Of a DNA stretch of 64,000 nucleotides, positions 53,879-63,245 are shown piece after piece. The first letter of the stretch is position 1, and each line of letters starts with the position of its first letter. Below the pieces are notes generated by a model. That model was given only the letters and a program-made list of their open reading frames with translations, was not told where the DNA came from and made no database searches. The stretch lies in the NCBI GenBank assembly GCA_963753845.1, contig CAVWEI010000034.1, positions 7,784-71,783 on the forward strand, given 5' to 3'. This DNA is from Thiosocius sp963753845. Its GTDB lineage: Bacteria; Pseudomonadota; Gammaproteobacteria; Chromatiales; Chromatiaceae. The translations under genes were made by a program, and so were the position numbers.

Positions 53879-54823
53879 TCAATGCTCTGTCAATGCTTGA
53901 ACAAAGTTGCGCGCCTTTTCCCAATTGATTGCGAATTCTGGAAAGTCTGCGGCACCCGTAACAGGCACACGGTGTTTTTTTGATTCGAGCAGTCTCGTCG
54001 CTTGGTCGTTTCCATAATGGTTGCTGAGTATGACAGGTCCAACATCTTGAGTAATATCGTAGAAACTATTATCACTTTGCCATTCTCTAAAATCCAGATT
54101 GTTCAATCTCGCGGTATGCATGACAGAACGCCTAAACCACAGTGAGTTCTCATTGACTGGTGGATTGCTGAAATCCAAGTACGTATCCGACAACCTATGC
54201 CGCAGCCCTAAAACACAGACATCAAACTCCGGGGATCTGCAGTAAAGAGTTAAACCTACGCTCAGTACCATGGACCTCCTATGCCAAGGCGCCTTCCATC
54301 CGAATGGCGCGACAGGGGAAGGGAGCAGGTCCCATTCAAGGGCAGATTTCGCCCCAATTATACCTATAGAAGGCAATGCATTCCGCTCTTTAAGTCTCTC
54401 CAAATAGCGATGCTGTGCTGCAATGAATTTGGTGGGAATGCAATCATCGTCGTCAATATTTGTTGTAATTATATAACCCAGATGCGTTACGTATTCGCTT
54501 AACCAATCAAGTGACGAGAGATCGTTGCGTGGATCGAAAACGTGGATAAATGTTTTTTTCCTATGCTTTACCAGCAAAAGTAGTCGTTGAAAATAATGTG
54601 CCGGTAATTGACTATCTACAATGATTATCCAGGTGAAGTCCTGGTCCGTTTGACCAAGTACGCTTGGAAGACAGGTTATTTCAAACAGGTTGAAACGAAG
54701 CTCCAAGCGCTTAGCGTCTAGCGGGTCTTGTCCCCTATGGAAAGTTGGACCATCAATGGAGGAAAAATTATCCTTGCCGCGATAGCTAAAGCGAGTAATC
54801 ACAAAATGATTGAACTTACCCAT
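53879..54823 (-). CDS. Putative rhamnosyltransferase-like glycosyltransferase
   Basis: A 314-residue GT-A-like protein started at ATG 54823 (MGKFNHFVITRFSYRGK); the frame extends 17 codons upstream without family features. It matches the 'putative rhamnosyl transferase' type through RLELRFNLFEITCLPSVLGQ, DQDFTWIIIVDSQLP and the metal-binding run TTNIDDDDCIPTKF. It is AT-rich and convergent with the GT25 gene (48 bp apart), the pair lying between inverted IS5 sequences. Substrate is unproven. Confidence 0.75.
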   Translation of the reverse strand: MGKFNHFVITRFSYRGKDNFSSIDGPTFHRGQDPLDAKRLELRFNLFEITCLPSVLGQTDQDFTWIIIVDSQLPAHYFQRLLLLVKHRKKTFIHVFDPRNDLSSLDWLSEYVTHLGYIITTNIDDDDCIPTKFIAAQHRYLERLKERNALPSIGIIGAKSALEWDLLPSPVAPFGWKAPWHRRSMVLSVGLTLYCRSPEFDVCVLGLRHRLSDTYLDFSNPPVNENSLWFRRSVMHTARLNNLDFREWQSDNSFYDITQDVGPVILSNHYGNDQATRLLESKKHRVPVTGAADFPEFAINWEKARNFVQALTEH

Positions 54824-55269
54824 TATTGTATATCCTGGATATCTACTTGGAGTAACTTGACTTAGGAATCCCACCCAATTTCGGTGTCAAGAAATCCATT
54901 GTATAGGGTTGTCAGGCAATGCAATTTTCGTCCCTATGGGAGTGTATTCTTGCAGTGTAATAAAGCGTTAGAGGTCATTTGCAACTTTGAGGGCACCTCG
55001 ATTAATCCTTTCTGACGCCGTCGCCAGCGACGACTTACACGGCCTGCGCCAAAAGCTGCCGTACTGATGTTTGTTTCTCTGTGCGTCTGAGCTGATTCTG
55101 CTCTTTTTGGCCGGTTTCCGGCCCGTCTTCGACCCATCAGCCCGTGCGCTGGAGGGATTGCGGCTTCAGCGAGAATCACATCGTCGCATGTTGTAGGTCA
55201 GGTTCATCATTCCAATCTTCACCGCTGCCGGGACCTTGCCTTTGTCCGCACCAGGATGCTCCCTTGCGC

Positions 55270-57287
55270 CAAGCCGTTAAGTTAATCTGTTGATGATTCT
55301 TGAAGCTGGGTGACGCTACTCCACTGGGCTGTTGGTGTTGGTCTGCGGGGCATCACCGACCAGACTGTTGAACGAAGTTGTGGCGACAGATCCTCATGCG
55401 AACTATTTACCAACTCGGCAGGAACCGGGCATTGTGCGGGCGGCCTGAGGTCAGGAAAAATAAATGATATCTTCGTAGTCCAACGGTGCTTGAGCAAGTC
55501 CAAGACGTTCGGCCGGCGTTTTGCCATCCTTACCGGGCAGAATGTAGTTGTGAACTGTGCGCATGATATCAAGCACCTTAGTAACATTCCCCGGATTGTA
55601 CGGTGAGTAACCGCTCCAAATACGGCCCTTGTTGGACTTGGAATGGATCGGTCGTTCGAGCAAGGAGAGCCGTCGGCGCACTTGGTTAAAAAATGAATCA
55701 ACTCCGTGCAGGCTCACCTTGTTGTAGAGCCAAGCTTTGTGGTCTTCGTCGTAGTCGCCAAGGTCGGTGAGGTAGGCTACGGCCTTCTCTGGCTCGCCCA
55801 TGGTCGGGAAGGGATGGTCCAGCCACCGGTCCTGCCATTTCCCATGCGCTGTCATGACGGCTAGACGCTCTTTGATCAGCTCTCGCTTGACCTCCTGCGG
55901 CTTCATGTCTGGGTGCGAGGCTTTTGCCTGCTCGAACACTGCTTTAGCGTCGTTGTACCTGTGGCGTCTTTCGTCCACTGTCAGCTCCTTGTTGATGCGG
56001 ACATAGAAGACGTCTGCTGTGCGGCCCCGGATCTCGTCGTGGAATGCCGCCAGGCATGCTGCCCGGAGGCCAGGATCCTGGTCGATGAAGAAGCGCCACT
56101 TCTGGACATTGCCCAGCAGGCGTTTGAGGAAGAAAAAGTGCCCGTACATCGTATACTCGCCATGGATCTGCATGCCATATTCGGGGAGTCGCTCTAGAGA
56201 TGATGGTGCATCGGGGCTTTCAATGTCGTCACGCGTCAATGCCGCAGCATAGGTGTCATCGATCGCTGTTGACAGGCTGAGATTGTGCCGCTTCGTAGCC
56301 ATTGACCTTGAGCTGGCTTCGTCGTGATCGGTACTGAGCCAAAGACGGGCAAAGCGCCGATGCGGATAGGGCATGTGGAGATCGCCATTGGTCTCGACTT
56401 CGGCCTGGATGGCTGCGGCGTCGAGCGAAGGGTCAAAGTTAAGATGCACCCCGAAGCAGTAGCCATGTTCGTTGTCCACCGCTGCAATGGCCGATAGTTG
56501 GATGTTGCGTTTGTCCTTGCGAACCAGCCAGTTCACCAGATAGTCCTGCCGATCCACGCCGAGGTATAGCCGGCGGATGGCAAGGTTGGCTAAGGCGCGC
56601 TCCCTGTGGGCAGCAAATGCCTGGCACTGGCGATGGAAGAAGGCCAGGCGATGATAGAAAGTTTGGGGTGCGATGTCGGTGACTTCGATAATGCGTCGTA
56701 CTGGCATCTTGTTGACCAGCAGTTTGAAAATGGTTTTGTTCTTATGATGATCCCTTTGCCGAGCGGTGGCCTTAGTGTTTTGGGAGAACGTTTTACCGCA
56801 GACGCTGCAACGCCAGCGGGGATTACCAATCGCGGTCTTGCCGAACGAGGCGTACGCTTCGGCAATTCCGACGGGCACCTGATTGGTATGGTTGGCACAG
56901 GCCTCGTTGGGGCAGCACACCGCACCAGGAGGCGATAGGTAAGATACCATCCGCTCGACTTCTTCGACGATGCCGAGGTTGCTCTTGAGAGGAAATTCTA
57001 CGCCGCAGAACGTGCAAACACAGGATGCAATGCCTTTGCTGCGATCCAGGGTATAGCGATTTTTCCCGCGGACCGATGTTTGTTCTGGCGCAACGCCGTA
57101 GTTCGCGCAGAACGGCGACTTGCAATGGTTGACTTGGATCCCACCGTGGTCGGGAGGTATCCGGGGGTGGTTTCGATTAGACGTTGCGGAAGATTTCTCC
57201 TGCATGATCCAAAGTCAAAATAGCATTTAATATGGGCAGCTTACATTCGTAAAACGCCTTGGATCAACAGATTAACTTAACGGCTTG
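55270..57287 (-). mobile_element. Complete 2018 bp insertion sequence with 25 bp perfect inverted repeats
   Basis: The left end 55270-55294 and right end 57263-57287 are perfect reverse complements over 25 bp. A 9 bp target duplication flanks the element. It carries one large gene for a zinc-ribbon transposase. Inverted repeats of this length and a 9 bp duplication resemble IS1, but a single 584-residue protein is far larger than IS1 transposases. I cannot place it in a family with confidence. Confidence 0.9.
55451..57205 (-). CDS. Transposase with InsA-like zinc ribbons
   Basis: A 584-residue protein, intact. It has three Cys-rich modules: NHCKSPFCANYG, CVCTFCGVEF (about residues 62-71) and CCPNEACANH. 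A fourth ribbon, WRCSVCGKTFSQNT (about 135-148), resembles the InsA zinc domain of IS1. A helix-turn-helix follows (KMPVRRIIEVTDIAPQTFYH). The central and C-terminal parts contain spaced acidic residues (RLYLGVDRQDYLVNW, LWLSTDHDEASSR, NKELTVDERRHRYNDAK) that could form the DDE/D site; the true triad is unproven. It is the only gene of the nested element. Confidence 0.8.
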   Translation of the reverse strand: MQEKSSATSNRNHPRIPPDHGGIQVNHCKSPFCANYGVAPEQTSVRGKNRYTLDRSKGIASCVCTFCGVEFPLKSNLGIVEEVERMVSYLSPPGAVCCPNEACANHTNQVPVGIAEAYASFGKTAIGNPRWRCSVCGKTFSQNTKATARQRDHHKNKTIFKLLVNKMPVRRIIEVTDIAPQTFYHRLAFFHRQCQAFAAHRERALANLAIRRLYLGVDRQDYLVNWLVRKDKRNIQLSAIAAVDNEHGYCFGVHLNFDPSLDAAAIQAEVETNGDLHMPYPHRRFARLWLSTDHDEASSRSMATKRHNLSLSTAIDDTYAAALTRDDIESPDAPSSLERLPEYGMQIHGEYTMYGHFFFLKRLLGNVQKWRFFIDQDPGLRAACLAAFHDEIRGRTADVFYVRINKELTVDERRHRYNDAKAVFEQAKASHPDMKPQEVKRELIKERLAVMTAHGKWQDRWLDHPFPTMGEPEKAVAYLTDLGDYDEDHKAWLYNKVSLHGVDSFFNQVRRRLSLLERPIHSKSNKGRIWSGYSPYNPGNVTKVLDIMRTVHNYILPGKDGKTPAERLGLAQAPLDYEDIIYFS

Positions 57288-58199
57288 CCCTTGCGCGGTG
57301 CGCTGGTCACCGAAGACATGTTCTACCCGCGCCCTTGTTTTGGAGCGCCGGTGATTGGTTTCCTGCTCGCGCTGGTTCAGGGCGCGTTGCTTGGTGCCCT
57401 TGCGGTGAATCCGACTGTTGTAGCCTTGTTCCCGAAGCTGCTCTTCCCGTGCCGCTGACCGGTAGGCCGAATCGGCCCAGATAGAGCGGTTGCCGTTATC
57501 TTCATCCAGCAGGTCATCAAAGACTTGGCTGTCGTGCACGCTGGCGTCTGTGACGCCGTAGCGCCGGATCAGCTTGTGTTCCTTGTCGATGTTGATGTGG
57601 TTCTTGTAACCGTAGTAGCTCTTGCCGTGCTTCTTGGTCCAGCGTGCATCCTCATCTTTCTGGCGCTTCATGTTGGGCTTATCGTCCCAGCCTTCCGGTG
57701 TCTTGCCTTCCTTAATCTGTTTGTTCTCGTCCCGCGTGTTGCGGTTCTTCGGCACATTGACCAGGCTGGCATCGATGATCTGGCCACCTCGCGGTATCAA
57801 GCCGGATTGCCACAGTTGCTCGTCAAAACGCCGGAACAGTTTCTCGACCAGGCCATGACGCGCCAGTTGCTCGCGGAACAGCCACAGCGTCTTGGCATCG
57901 GGTACCGTGTCTTCCGGCGACAGCTGCAAGAAGCGCTGGAACGACAGCCGGTCCCGGACCTGGAATTCCGTTTGATCGTCGGACAGGTTGTACAGCGATT
58001 GCAGCACCAGCATCTTGAACATCAGCGTCACGTCATGCGGCTTGCGCCCGGCGTTGCTCTTGCGCTGTTTCTGATGGATCACCTTCAACAGCGGGCGGAA
58101 TGCCTGCCAGTCCACGATGCTGTCCAGTCGGGGCAACGGGTCACCCAGTTTCTCCAACTTCGCCAGCCGATCTTCCTGGTCAAAAAAGCCTGCTTGCAT
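57264..58199 (-). pseudogene. IS5-family transposase, 3' end removed by insertion
   Basis: A 311-residue open frame starting MQAGFFDQEDRLAKLEKLGD with the DDE parts GGQIIDASLVNVPKNRNTRD, SIWADSAYRSAAREEQL and KTRARVEHVFGDQRTAQGQ. After GDQRTAQG the sequence runs into the inverted repeat of the nested element, giving the false ending AVKLIC. The lost 30 or so residues, including the NLTYNMRR tail typical of the family, are found beyond the insertion at about 55200-55260. Confidence 0.85.
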
Positions 58200-58266
58200 C
58201 CGATCCGCCCCGTTCTATCTGTTCGCTGCTATTCTGCCCGAATCCGGGGTATTTTTAGAGATGCCC

Positions 58267-58471
58267 TTTTGCTGAGACAACCTTTTAATCTGATTGTGCG
58301 ATTCCAGACCTTCAATCTGCATTTTAAGCACGGCATTAGGTTTGTCATGGGCTTTCTCCTCATGGCGGCCCGCCTGCTCTAACGTAGCTGCACAATCTCC
58401 AGGTACGCGCCAAAATAGCCTGTAGCGTTCCGAGTTATTTTCTCGAACCCATTTAGGGCTTTTTCTAGGTT
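58267..58471. other. Spacer between IS5 element and GT2 gene
   Basis: Nothing recognised; the sequence becomes AT-rich towards the GT2 gene. Confidence 0.3.
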
Positions 58472-59575
58472 TTATTCACTCTTCTCTATACGCTTTAATT
58501 CCATCTGTGCCTCTATATCCCCAGGTACCTGTGCCAATACAAACTCAAGACTTTTCTTTAAGTTGTCCTGATCGGAAAACCCTTCAAACGCCTCTTTTGT
58601 GCCCAGGAAAGAAAGAGCTTCTTCGTCTCGTTTGGCAAGTATCAGTGCAAGAATATAACGATAGTTATGGGGAGTGCCTGCTCCCCATGGGACAACTTTA
58701 TTATCAGTTATCAGTGTTCTGAACTCCGAGAAAGTCTGGATGCATTCTTTATGGGTGAGGCTTGCCGGCATGCGTTGCCAGTATGTAGCAATGACGTAAT
58801 TCCATGATTTTAAACGGCGAATTGCCGCTTGATACATTCCTATAGCGTTAAACATACCAACGATTATTCCTATTGATCTGATTGAATCTACAGCTATTTT
58901 TACAGAAAGAGGCCCCCTGATTACTGAGGTTGCAGATTGATGGTAATAGTAAACGATATCAGGTATTAATGTTACCGTACTAGCATGAAGCAGGGCCGTT
59001 GCAAGAGTCACTAAATCAAGACCAACAACTAAATCGGTTCTATACCTTATGCTATGCTGATTTAGAAATTGTCTTTTGTATAGGTAAGTGCAATGGCTTA
59101 TGGGTATCCGCTGGAGAAATTGCGATTTATGTATATTAGTGTTTATTACCTTACTGCTAGGGGCTGAGGGAATTTTATTATCGACGCCATCCCCCTCATA
59201 AATTATTATGAAACTTCCCTTGACCATATCGCTCCCATGCAAATGGGCTTCTGTATAAAGTAACTCCAGTGCATTCAACGGAAGTGTATCGTCCGCATCT
59301 AGATGAAAAACATACTCGCCTCTGGCATTATCCAGCCCCGTGTTTCTTGCAGAACCCTCGCCTTTATTTGTGTCATGATTGATAATTGTAACTCTCGTGT
59401 CATTGCAGGCATATTCTGAAAGTATGTCTAATGAGGAGTCGGTTGAGCAGTCCTCTACACAAATTATTTCGATATTCTCCAGCGTTTGCTGAGTAGCCGA
59501 ATCAAGGCAAGCTCGCATGGCAGTTTCCGCATTATAGACTGGAACGATTATGCTGATCTTAGGATGCGTCATCAT
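58472..59575 (-). CDS. GT2 glycosyltransferase
   Basis: A 367-residue GT-A protein with the N-terminal KISIIVPVYNAETAMRACLD, EIICVEDCSTDSSLDILSEY and the metal-binding FHLDADDTLPLNALELLY. The second half is helical, with a charged C-terminus. AAAGAG precedes tandem ATG codons at 59575 and 59572. It is AT-rich like the GT25 and rhamnosyltransferase-like genes and sits between IS5 and IS66 sequence, so it was probably acquired separately. It is likely to act on the surface glycan; sugar unknown. Confidence 0.85.
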   Translation of the reverse strand: MMTHPKISIIVPVYNAETAMRACLDSATQQTLENIEIICVEDCSTDSSLDILSEYACNDTRVTIINHDTNKGEGSARNTGLDNARGEYVFHLDADDTLPLNALELLYTEAHLHGSDMVKGSFIIIYEGDGVDNKIPSAPSSKVINTNIHKSQFLQRIPISHCTYLYKRQFLNQHSIRYRTDLVVGLDLVTLATALLHASTVTLIPDIVYYYHQSATSVIRGPLSVKIAVDSIRSIGIIVGMFNAIGMYQAAIRRLKSWNYVIATYWQRMPASLTHKECIQTFSEFRTLITDNKVVPWGAGTPHNYRYILALILAKRDEEALSFLGTKEAFEGFSDQDNLKKSLEFVLAQVPGDIEAQMELKRIEKSE

Positions 59576-59879
59576 CTCTTTAATGTTTTCATATTGACCT
59601 TTTTCGCGAGCTCCGCCTACTTAGTATAGCAGTCGAGGTGATTTCAAAGATGAACTGGTTAAGAGAATATTGACAGGCAAACAGCTCTCTGAAGAATGAT
59701 AATGAGTCTACTGCGGCTTGCCTTTTAGCCTCAATGTTGCTTGAGCGGTCGTAAAGGCGGTATTCAGGCGGCGGGCTTTGATCGGCGAGTGACGGCACCG
59801 CTTTGGATCGGTTTTGACAGTGAAAGTGGGCTTACGGAGGCTGCTCGAGATGCTAAATTTTCTGTGTAAGGGCGTTTTG

Positions 59880-60923
59880 GTGACGACAGGCTGGCCGATG
59901 TCAGCTTTCTGGCTGGACTGCTGGTCGACAAGTTTTGTTATCACATGCCCTTGTATCGCCAGCACCAGCGGCTGGCCGATGCCGGCATTGCGCTGAGCCG
60001 TTCGACGCTGACGCACTATGTGCAACAGGCGATTGGCCTGTTGCAGCCGATCTCCGACGCACAATGGCTGCATATCTTGCAGAGCAAGGTGCTGGCCATG
60101 GATGAGACGCCGATCAAGGCGGGGCGATCCGGCAAAGGCAAGATGCGTCAGACCTGGTATTGGCCGGTCTATGGCGAAGACGATGAGATCTGTTTTACCT
60201 GGTCGACGAGTCGAGGCAGTGACCATGTCATTGCACAATTGGGTGACTTTGCCGGCACCCTGCTGACGGATGGTCATCGTGCTTACGATGTCTATGCGAG
60301 AAAACGTGAAGCGGTCACGCAGGCCCAATGCTGGGTCCACCTGAGACGGTATTTCGAGCGTGCCCAGACCAGTGATCCGGTGGCGCAAGAGGCCTTGGAC
60401 TTGTATTGGCGAGTTGTACCAGGTCGAGAAACAGATTCGCATGCGTGAACTGACGGACCAGGCCAAGCTCGATTACCGCAACCGCCAGGCGCGCCCGATC
60501 GTCGATGCCTTCTTTGCCTGGTGTTATACACAGCGCCAGCGGATGGATCTGGTGAACAGTGAGCCGTTGGCGAAGGCCTTGGTCTATGCGGATAACCATG
60601 AAGCTCAACTGAAGGTCTATCTTGGCGACCCGGACGTGCCGATGGATACCAATCACCTAGAACGAGCACTACGCGTAATTCCGATGGGCCGCAAGGCGTG
60701 GTTATTCAATTGGACGGAAGTCGGTGCGCAACAGGTCGGCGTTATCCAGAGCCTGCTGACGACGTGCCGACTGCACGATATCAATCCGTATACCTATCTG
60801 GTCGATGTGCTGCAGCGTATCGCGCTGCGCCCAGACCGTGACATCGAAATGCTGACGCCGCGGTGCTGGAAGACCCTGTTTGCCAACAAACCGCTGGGCT
60901 CTGATCTCGATCATGCCCATTGA
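59880..60923 (+). pseudogene. IS66-family transposase (TnpC), truncated and frameshifted
   Basis: DDE parts are present: LAMDETPIKAGRSGKGK, GTLLTDGHRAYDVYA and MDTNHLERALRVIPMGRKAW. The frame breaks at about 60400-60412 (from EALDLYW to GELYQVEKQIR), and the N-terminal zinc-finger region upstream of PLYRQHQRLADAG is decayed. TnpA and TnpB are absent. It ends 11 bp inside the next small gene. Confidence 0.85.
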
Positions 60924-61236
60924 TATCGACGGCCTGAGTATGGAGGAGCTGTGCCAGCTGAACCACCGGGTCGTTGAGCGCATGAAGATGCTGCGGGCGA
61001 TGCAGGCGCATGTCGACATGATGGCTTTCAATCTGGGAGCGCGCGTCAGCTTCGACAGCCAAGAGGGACGCCACCTTGGCACGCTCGTCAAATACAACCG
61101 CAAAACCGTGACCGTACGGACCGACGATGGCCGGCAGTGGCGCGTGTCACCGAGCCTTTTGGGCGCTGTTAAAGACGTTGACCAACCACCCGCTACCGAC
61201 GACCAACCGGTCGACTCCAAAAAACGACTGCGCTGA
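60913..61236 (+). CDS. Small SH3-like hypothetical protein after IS66 transposase
   Basis: A 107-residue protein (MPIDIDGLSMEELCQLNHRV) with an N-terminal helical pair and a C-terminal beta-barrel-like stretch: RVSFDSQEGRHLGTLVKYN, then KTVTVRTDDGRQWRVSPSLL. That pattern resembles KOW/SH3-type nucleic-acid-binding barrels. It overlaps the transposase end by 11 bp, so it may be a passenger of that IS66-type element. Function unknown. Confidence 0.55.
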   Translation: MPIDIDGLSMEELCQLNHRVVERMKMLRAMQAHVDMMAFNLGARVSFDSQEGRHLGTLVKYNRKTVTVRTDDGRQWRVSPSLLGAVKDVDQPPATDDQPVDSKKRLR

Positions 61237-61269
61237 ATCAGTAGGGGTCAATAGCGGCGCGCTTCGAAC

Positions 61270-61630
61270 GCTTACTTCCGGCGACGGCTGCAAGAAGCGC
61301 TGGAACGACAACCGGTCTCGGACCTGGGATTCCGTTTGATCCTCGGACAGGTTGCACAGCGATTGCAGCACCAGTATCTTGAACATCAACGTCACGTCGT
61401 GCGGCTTGCGCCCGGCGTTGCTCTTGCGCTGTTTCTGATGGATCACCTTCAACAGCGGGCGGAATGCCTGCCAGTCCACGATGCTGTCCAGTCGGGGCAA
61501 CGGGTCGCCCAGTTTCTCCAACTTCGCCAGCCGATTTTTCTGGTCAAAAAGCCTGCTTGCAGCCGATCCGTCCCGTTCAATCTGTTCGCTGCTATTCTAC
61601 CTGAATCTGAGGTATTTATAGAGATGCCCT
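61270..61630 (-). pseudogene. IS5-family transposase, N-terminal remnant
   Basis: Matches 57905-58266 of the larger IS5 copy with scattered changes: KLGDPLPRLDSIVDWQAFRP, then HQKQRKSNAGRKPHDVTLMF. The start codon is lost and one T of a run is missing, shifting the frame near the start. Homology stops at about 61270. The terminal GAGATGCCCT at about 61621-61630 is where the IS4-family element has inserted. Confidence 0.75.
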
Positions 61631-63036
61631 TAATTGCAATGGCACTGACTTAAGCATTCGGCAGGTAGCCGAATTCGCGAATTTGTTGGCGAGCGAGTGT
61701 GGCGCGGCACCTTTAACCAAGGGTACGGCTTGGGTCTTCGTTTGCGTGCACGTGGCTCGAGGCGCCCAGGCCGGTGCCCGACCCTGACCTGAGCGATGAG
61801 TTGGAATAAGGTATCTCGTTGCCAATCTTGCCCCCTGCCGGAATGCATCAATGTCCACTGCGTCCACATTTGCACGGCGTGCTTGAAGCTGAGCTCGCGC
61901 GGGTGCAGGCCCGCTTCAAGCGCTGCCTGGGCCATCAGCAAACGGATCAGATTGTACGCAAGCAAGTTTACCCATAGCTCCTTCTCGACCATCTGTGGAG
62001 TCAGGCATCGGAGCACTTCCATGCCAAGCGTGGTCTTGATGTTTCTGAAGTCCAGCTCAACGTGCCAGCGCTGCGCATACAATTCCAGCAAGTCCTTTTT
62101 CCTGGTCTTTCTCGGGTCAAGCATCGTGGTGACCAACACACGCTTTTCTCCCGCGACCTCACGCACGGTGAGTTCATCCGGATACGCCGCGTACTGCTCG
62201 CGCGTCATCCACGGCGGACGCTGCTCTGGCTTGCACCAGGTCACGGCATGGTCACGGGTACCAAGCCGGTGACCACGGCGAAAGTCGGTGATGCGTGAGC
62301 CATGTTGCTCAAACAGCACATCAACCCCGGCCGATTGCAGCATGGCGATCAGCCAATAGCTGCAGTACAGTGCATCCGCCAACATCACTTCACCTGCACA
62401 GAATCCGCCCACCAACTCCCGAACCAGGCTGTGCTCGCTGTGCCCCTTGCCCGCAAAAGGCCCGACCGCTGCATCCACCACCGCGCCGGTGGACAGGCAA
62501 ATGACCCCAACCAGCCGGGCCAGCGGGAAACCAACCCCTGGCGCCTGGTTGCTCGACTGCGGATATCGGGCCTGATTGTCCGGCGTGTCTGGCATCGAGA
62601 TGCCGGTGCCATCGACCAGTTTCACTGTTCGGCCTCGCCAGCGCCATCCGGTATTGGCCTGCGCACACAATAACTTGCCCGTCTCACGCGTCAGTGCCGT
62701 CACCATCTCAACCGGCAAACGCTGCCGGGCCCTGCAGTACGCCCCGGTATCCATGCTTTGCGGGCGCAATCCTTCCACCACGCGCTGTGCCGCCCAGCCA
62801 TTAACCGCCCTTTGGCAAGAGCCATCCTCGTCCAGCGACTGCTTGATAAACATCGACAGCGTCACCGTGGGTGGGTACAGCCGCTCCCGATGCGCCGGCA
62901 GATACCCCTCGGTCAGCTCCAGCAACTGCGGCCCGGTCAAAACATTGAAAAAGTCCACCGCGCTGTGTTCACACACGTCCCGACGGATGCACTCCCGATG
63001 TTGCTGAAACCTCGAATGGCTTTTACCCTTGTGCAC
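61630..63036 (-). CDS. IS4-family transposase
   Basis: A 468-residue DDE transposase. Family features are VKLVDGTGISMPDTPDNQ (first Asp), AGEVMLADALYCSYWLIA (second Asp), and the Y-R-E-K signature region AQRWHVELDFRNIKTTLGME (Glu). The start MHKGKSHSRFQQHRECIRRD lies about 130 bp inside the right inverted repeat. The stop codon lies just beyond the left inverted repeat, so the last residues (QCHCN) are read through the element end into the target duplication. Confidence 0.92.
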   Translation of the reverse strand: MHKGKSHSRFQQHRECIRRDVCEHSAVDFFNVLTGPQLLELTEGYLPAHRERLYPPTVTLSMFIKQSLDEDGSCQRAVNGWAAQRVVEGLRPQSMDTGAYCRARQRLPVEMVTALTRETGKLLCAQANTGWRWRGRTVKLVDGTGISMPDTPDNQARYPQSSNQAPGVGFPLARLVGVICLSTGAVVDAAVGPFAGKGHSEHSLVRELVGGFCAGEVMLADALYCSYWLIAMLQSAGVDVLFEQHGSRITDFRRGHRLGTRDHAVTWCKPEQRPPWMTREQYAAYPDELTVREVAGEKRVLVTTMLDPRKTRKKDLLELYAQRWHVELDFRNIKTTLGMEVLRCLTPQMVEKELWVNLLAYNLIRLLMAQAALEAGLHPRELSFKHAVQMWTQWTLMHSGRGQDWQRDTLFQLIAQVRVGHRPGRLEPRARKRRPKPYPWLKVPRHTRSPTNSRIRLPAECLSQCHCN

Positions 63037-63167
63037 GGCTGACCTCGGCTTTGGCGGAATGTGTGTTTGGCGACAAACATCCTACCAATCCAGGTCAGCC
63101 TTCTTCCGCAATTTCAATTCCTTACAACCATCTGGGCTCGCTCCAGTCGCTTAAGTCAGTGCCATTG
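61637..63167 (-). mobile_element. Intact IS4-family insertion sequence (1531 bp)
   Basis: An 18 bp perfect inverted repeat (61637-61654 and 63150-63167, CAATGGCACTGACTTAAG) and a 10 bp target duplication define the element. It carries one complete transposase gene, so it may still be mobile. It sits exactly at the terminus of an IS5 remnant. Confidence 0.92.
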
Positions 63168-63245
63168 CCCTTAATTGGGAACACATCTCACATCTGAATC
63201 GTTTTTGCGTTATCAGTAATCTAGCGAGCTACGGTTGCTTAATTT

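Larger units (their letters stand above)
55261..57296. repeat. 9 bp target-site duplication of the nested element
   Basis: CCCTTGCGC occurs at 55261-55269 and again at 57288-57296, immediately outside the perfect inverted repeats. The span given covers both copies and the element between them. Confidence 0.9.
54990..58266 (-). mobile_element. IS5-family element interrupted by another insertion sequence
   Basis: The ends read AGGGCACCTC (54990, inward) and GAGATGCCCT (58266, inward), imperfect inverted repeats. The transposase runs leftward from 58199 and is split by the element at 55270-57287, whose 9 bp target duplication marks the break. Its last codons resume at 55260 (GKVPAAVKIGMMNLTYNMRR), but in a shifted frame. 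It is inactive as it stands. Confidence 0.8.
61627..63177. repeat. 10 bp target-site duplication of the IS4 element
   Basis: CCCTTAATTG occurs at 61627-61636 and at 63168-63177, directly outside the inverted repeats. The span given covers both copies and the element. Confidence 0.9.

Noticed and set aside
53139..54990. Target-site duplication proving a composite transposon
   Set aside because: I could not find matching flanking duplications; the left IS5 copy is only a tail, so the structure is suggestive only.
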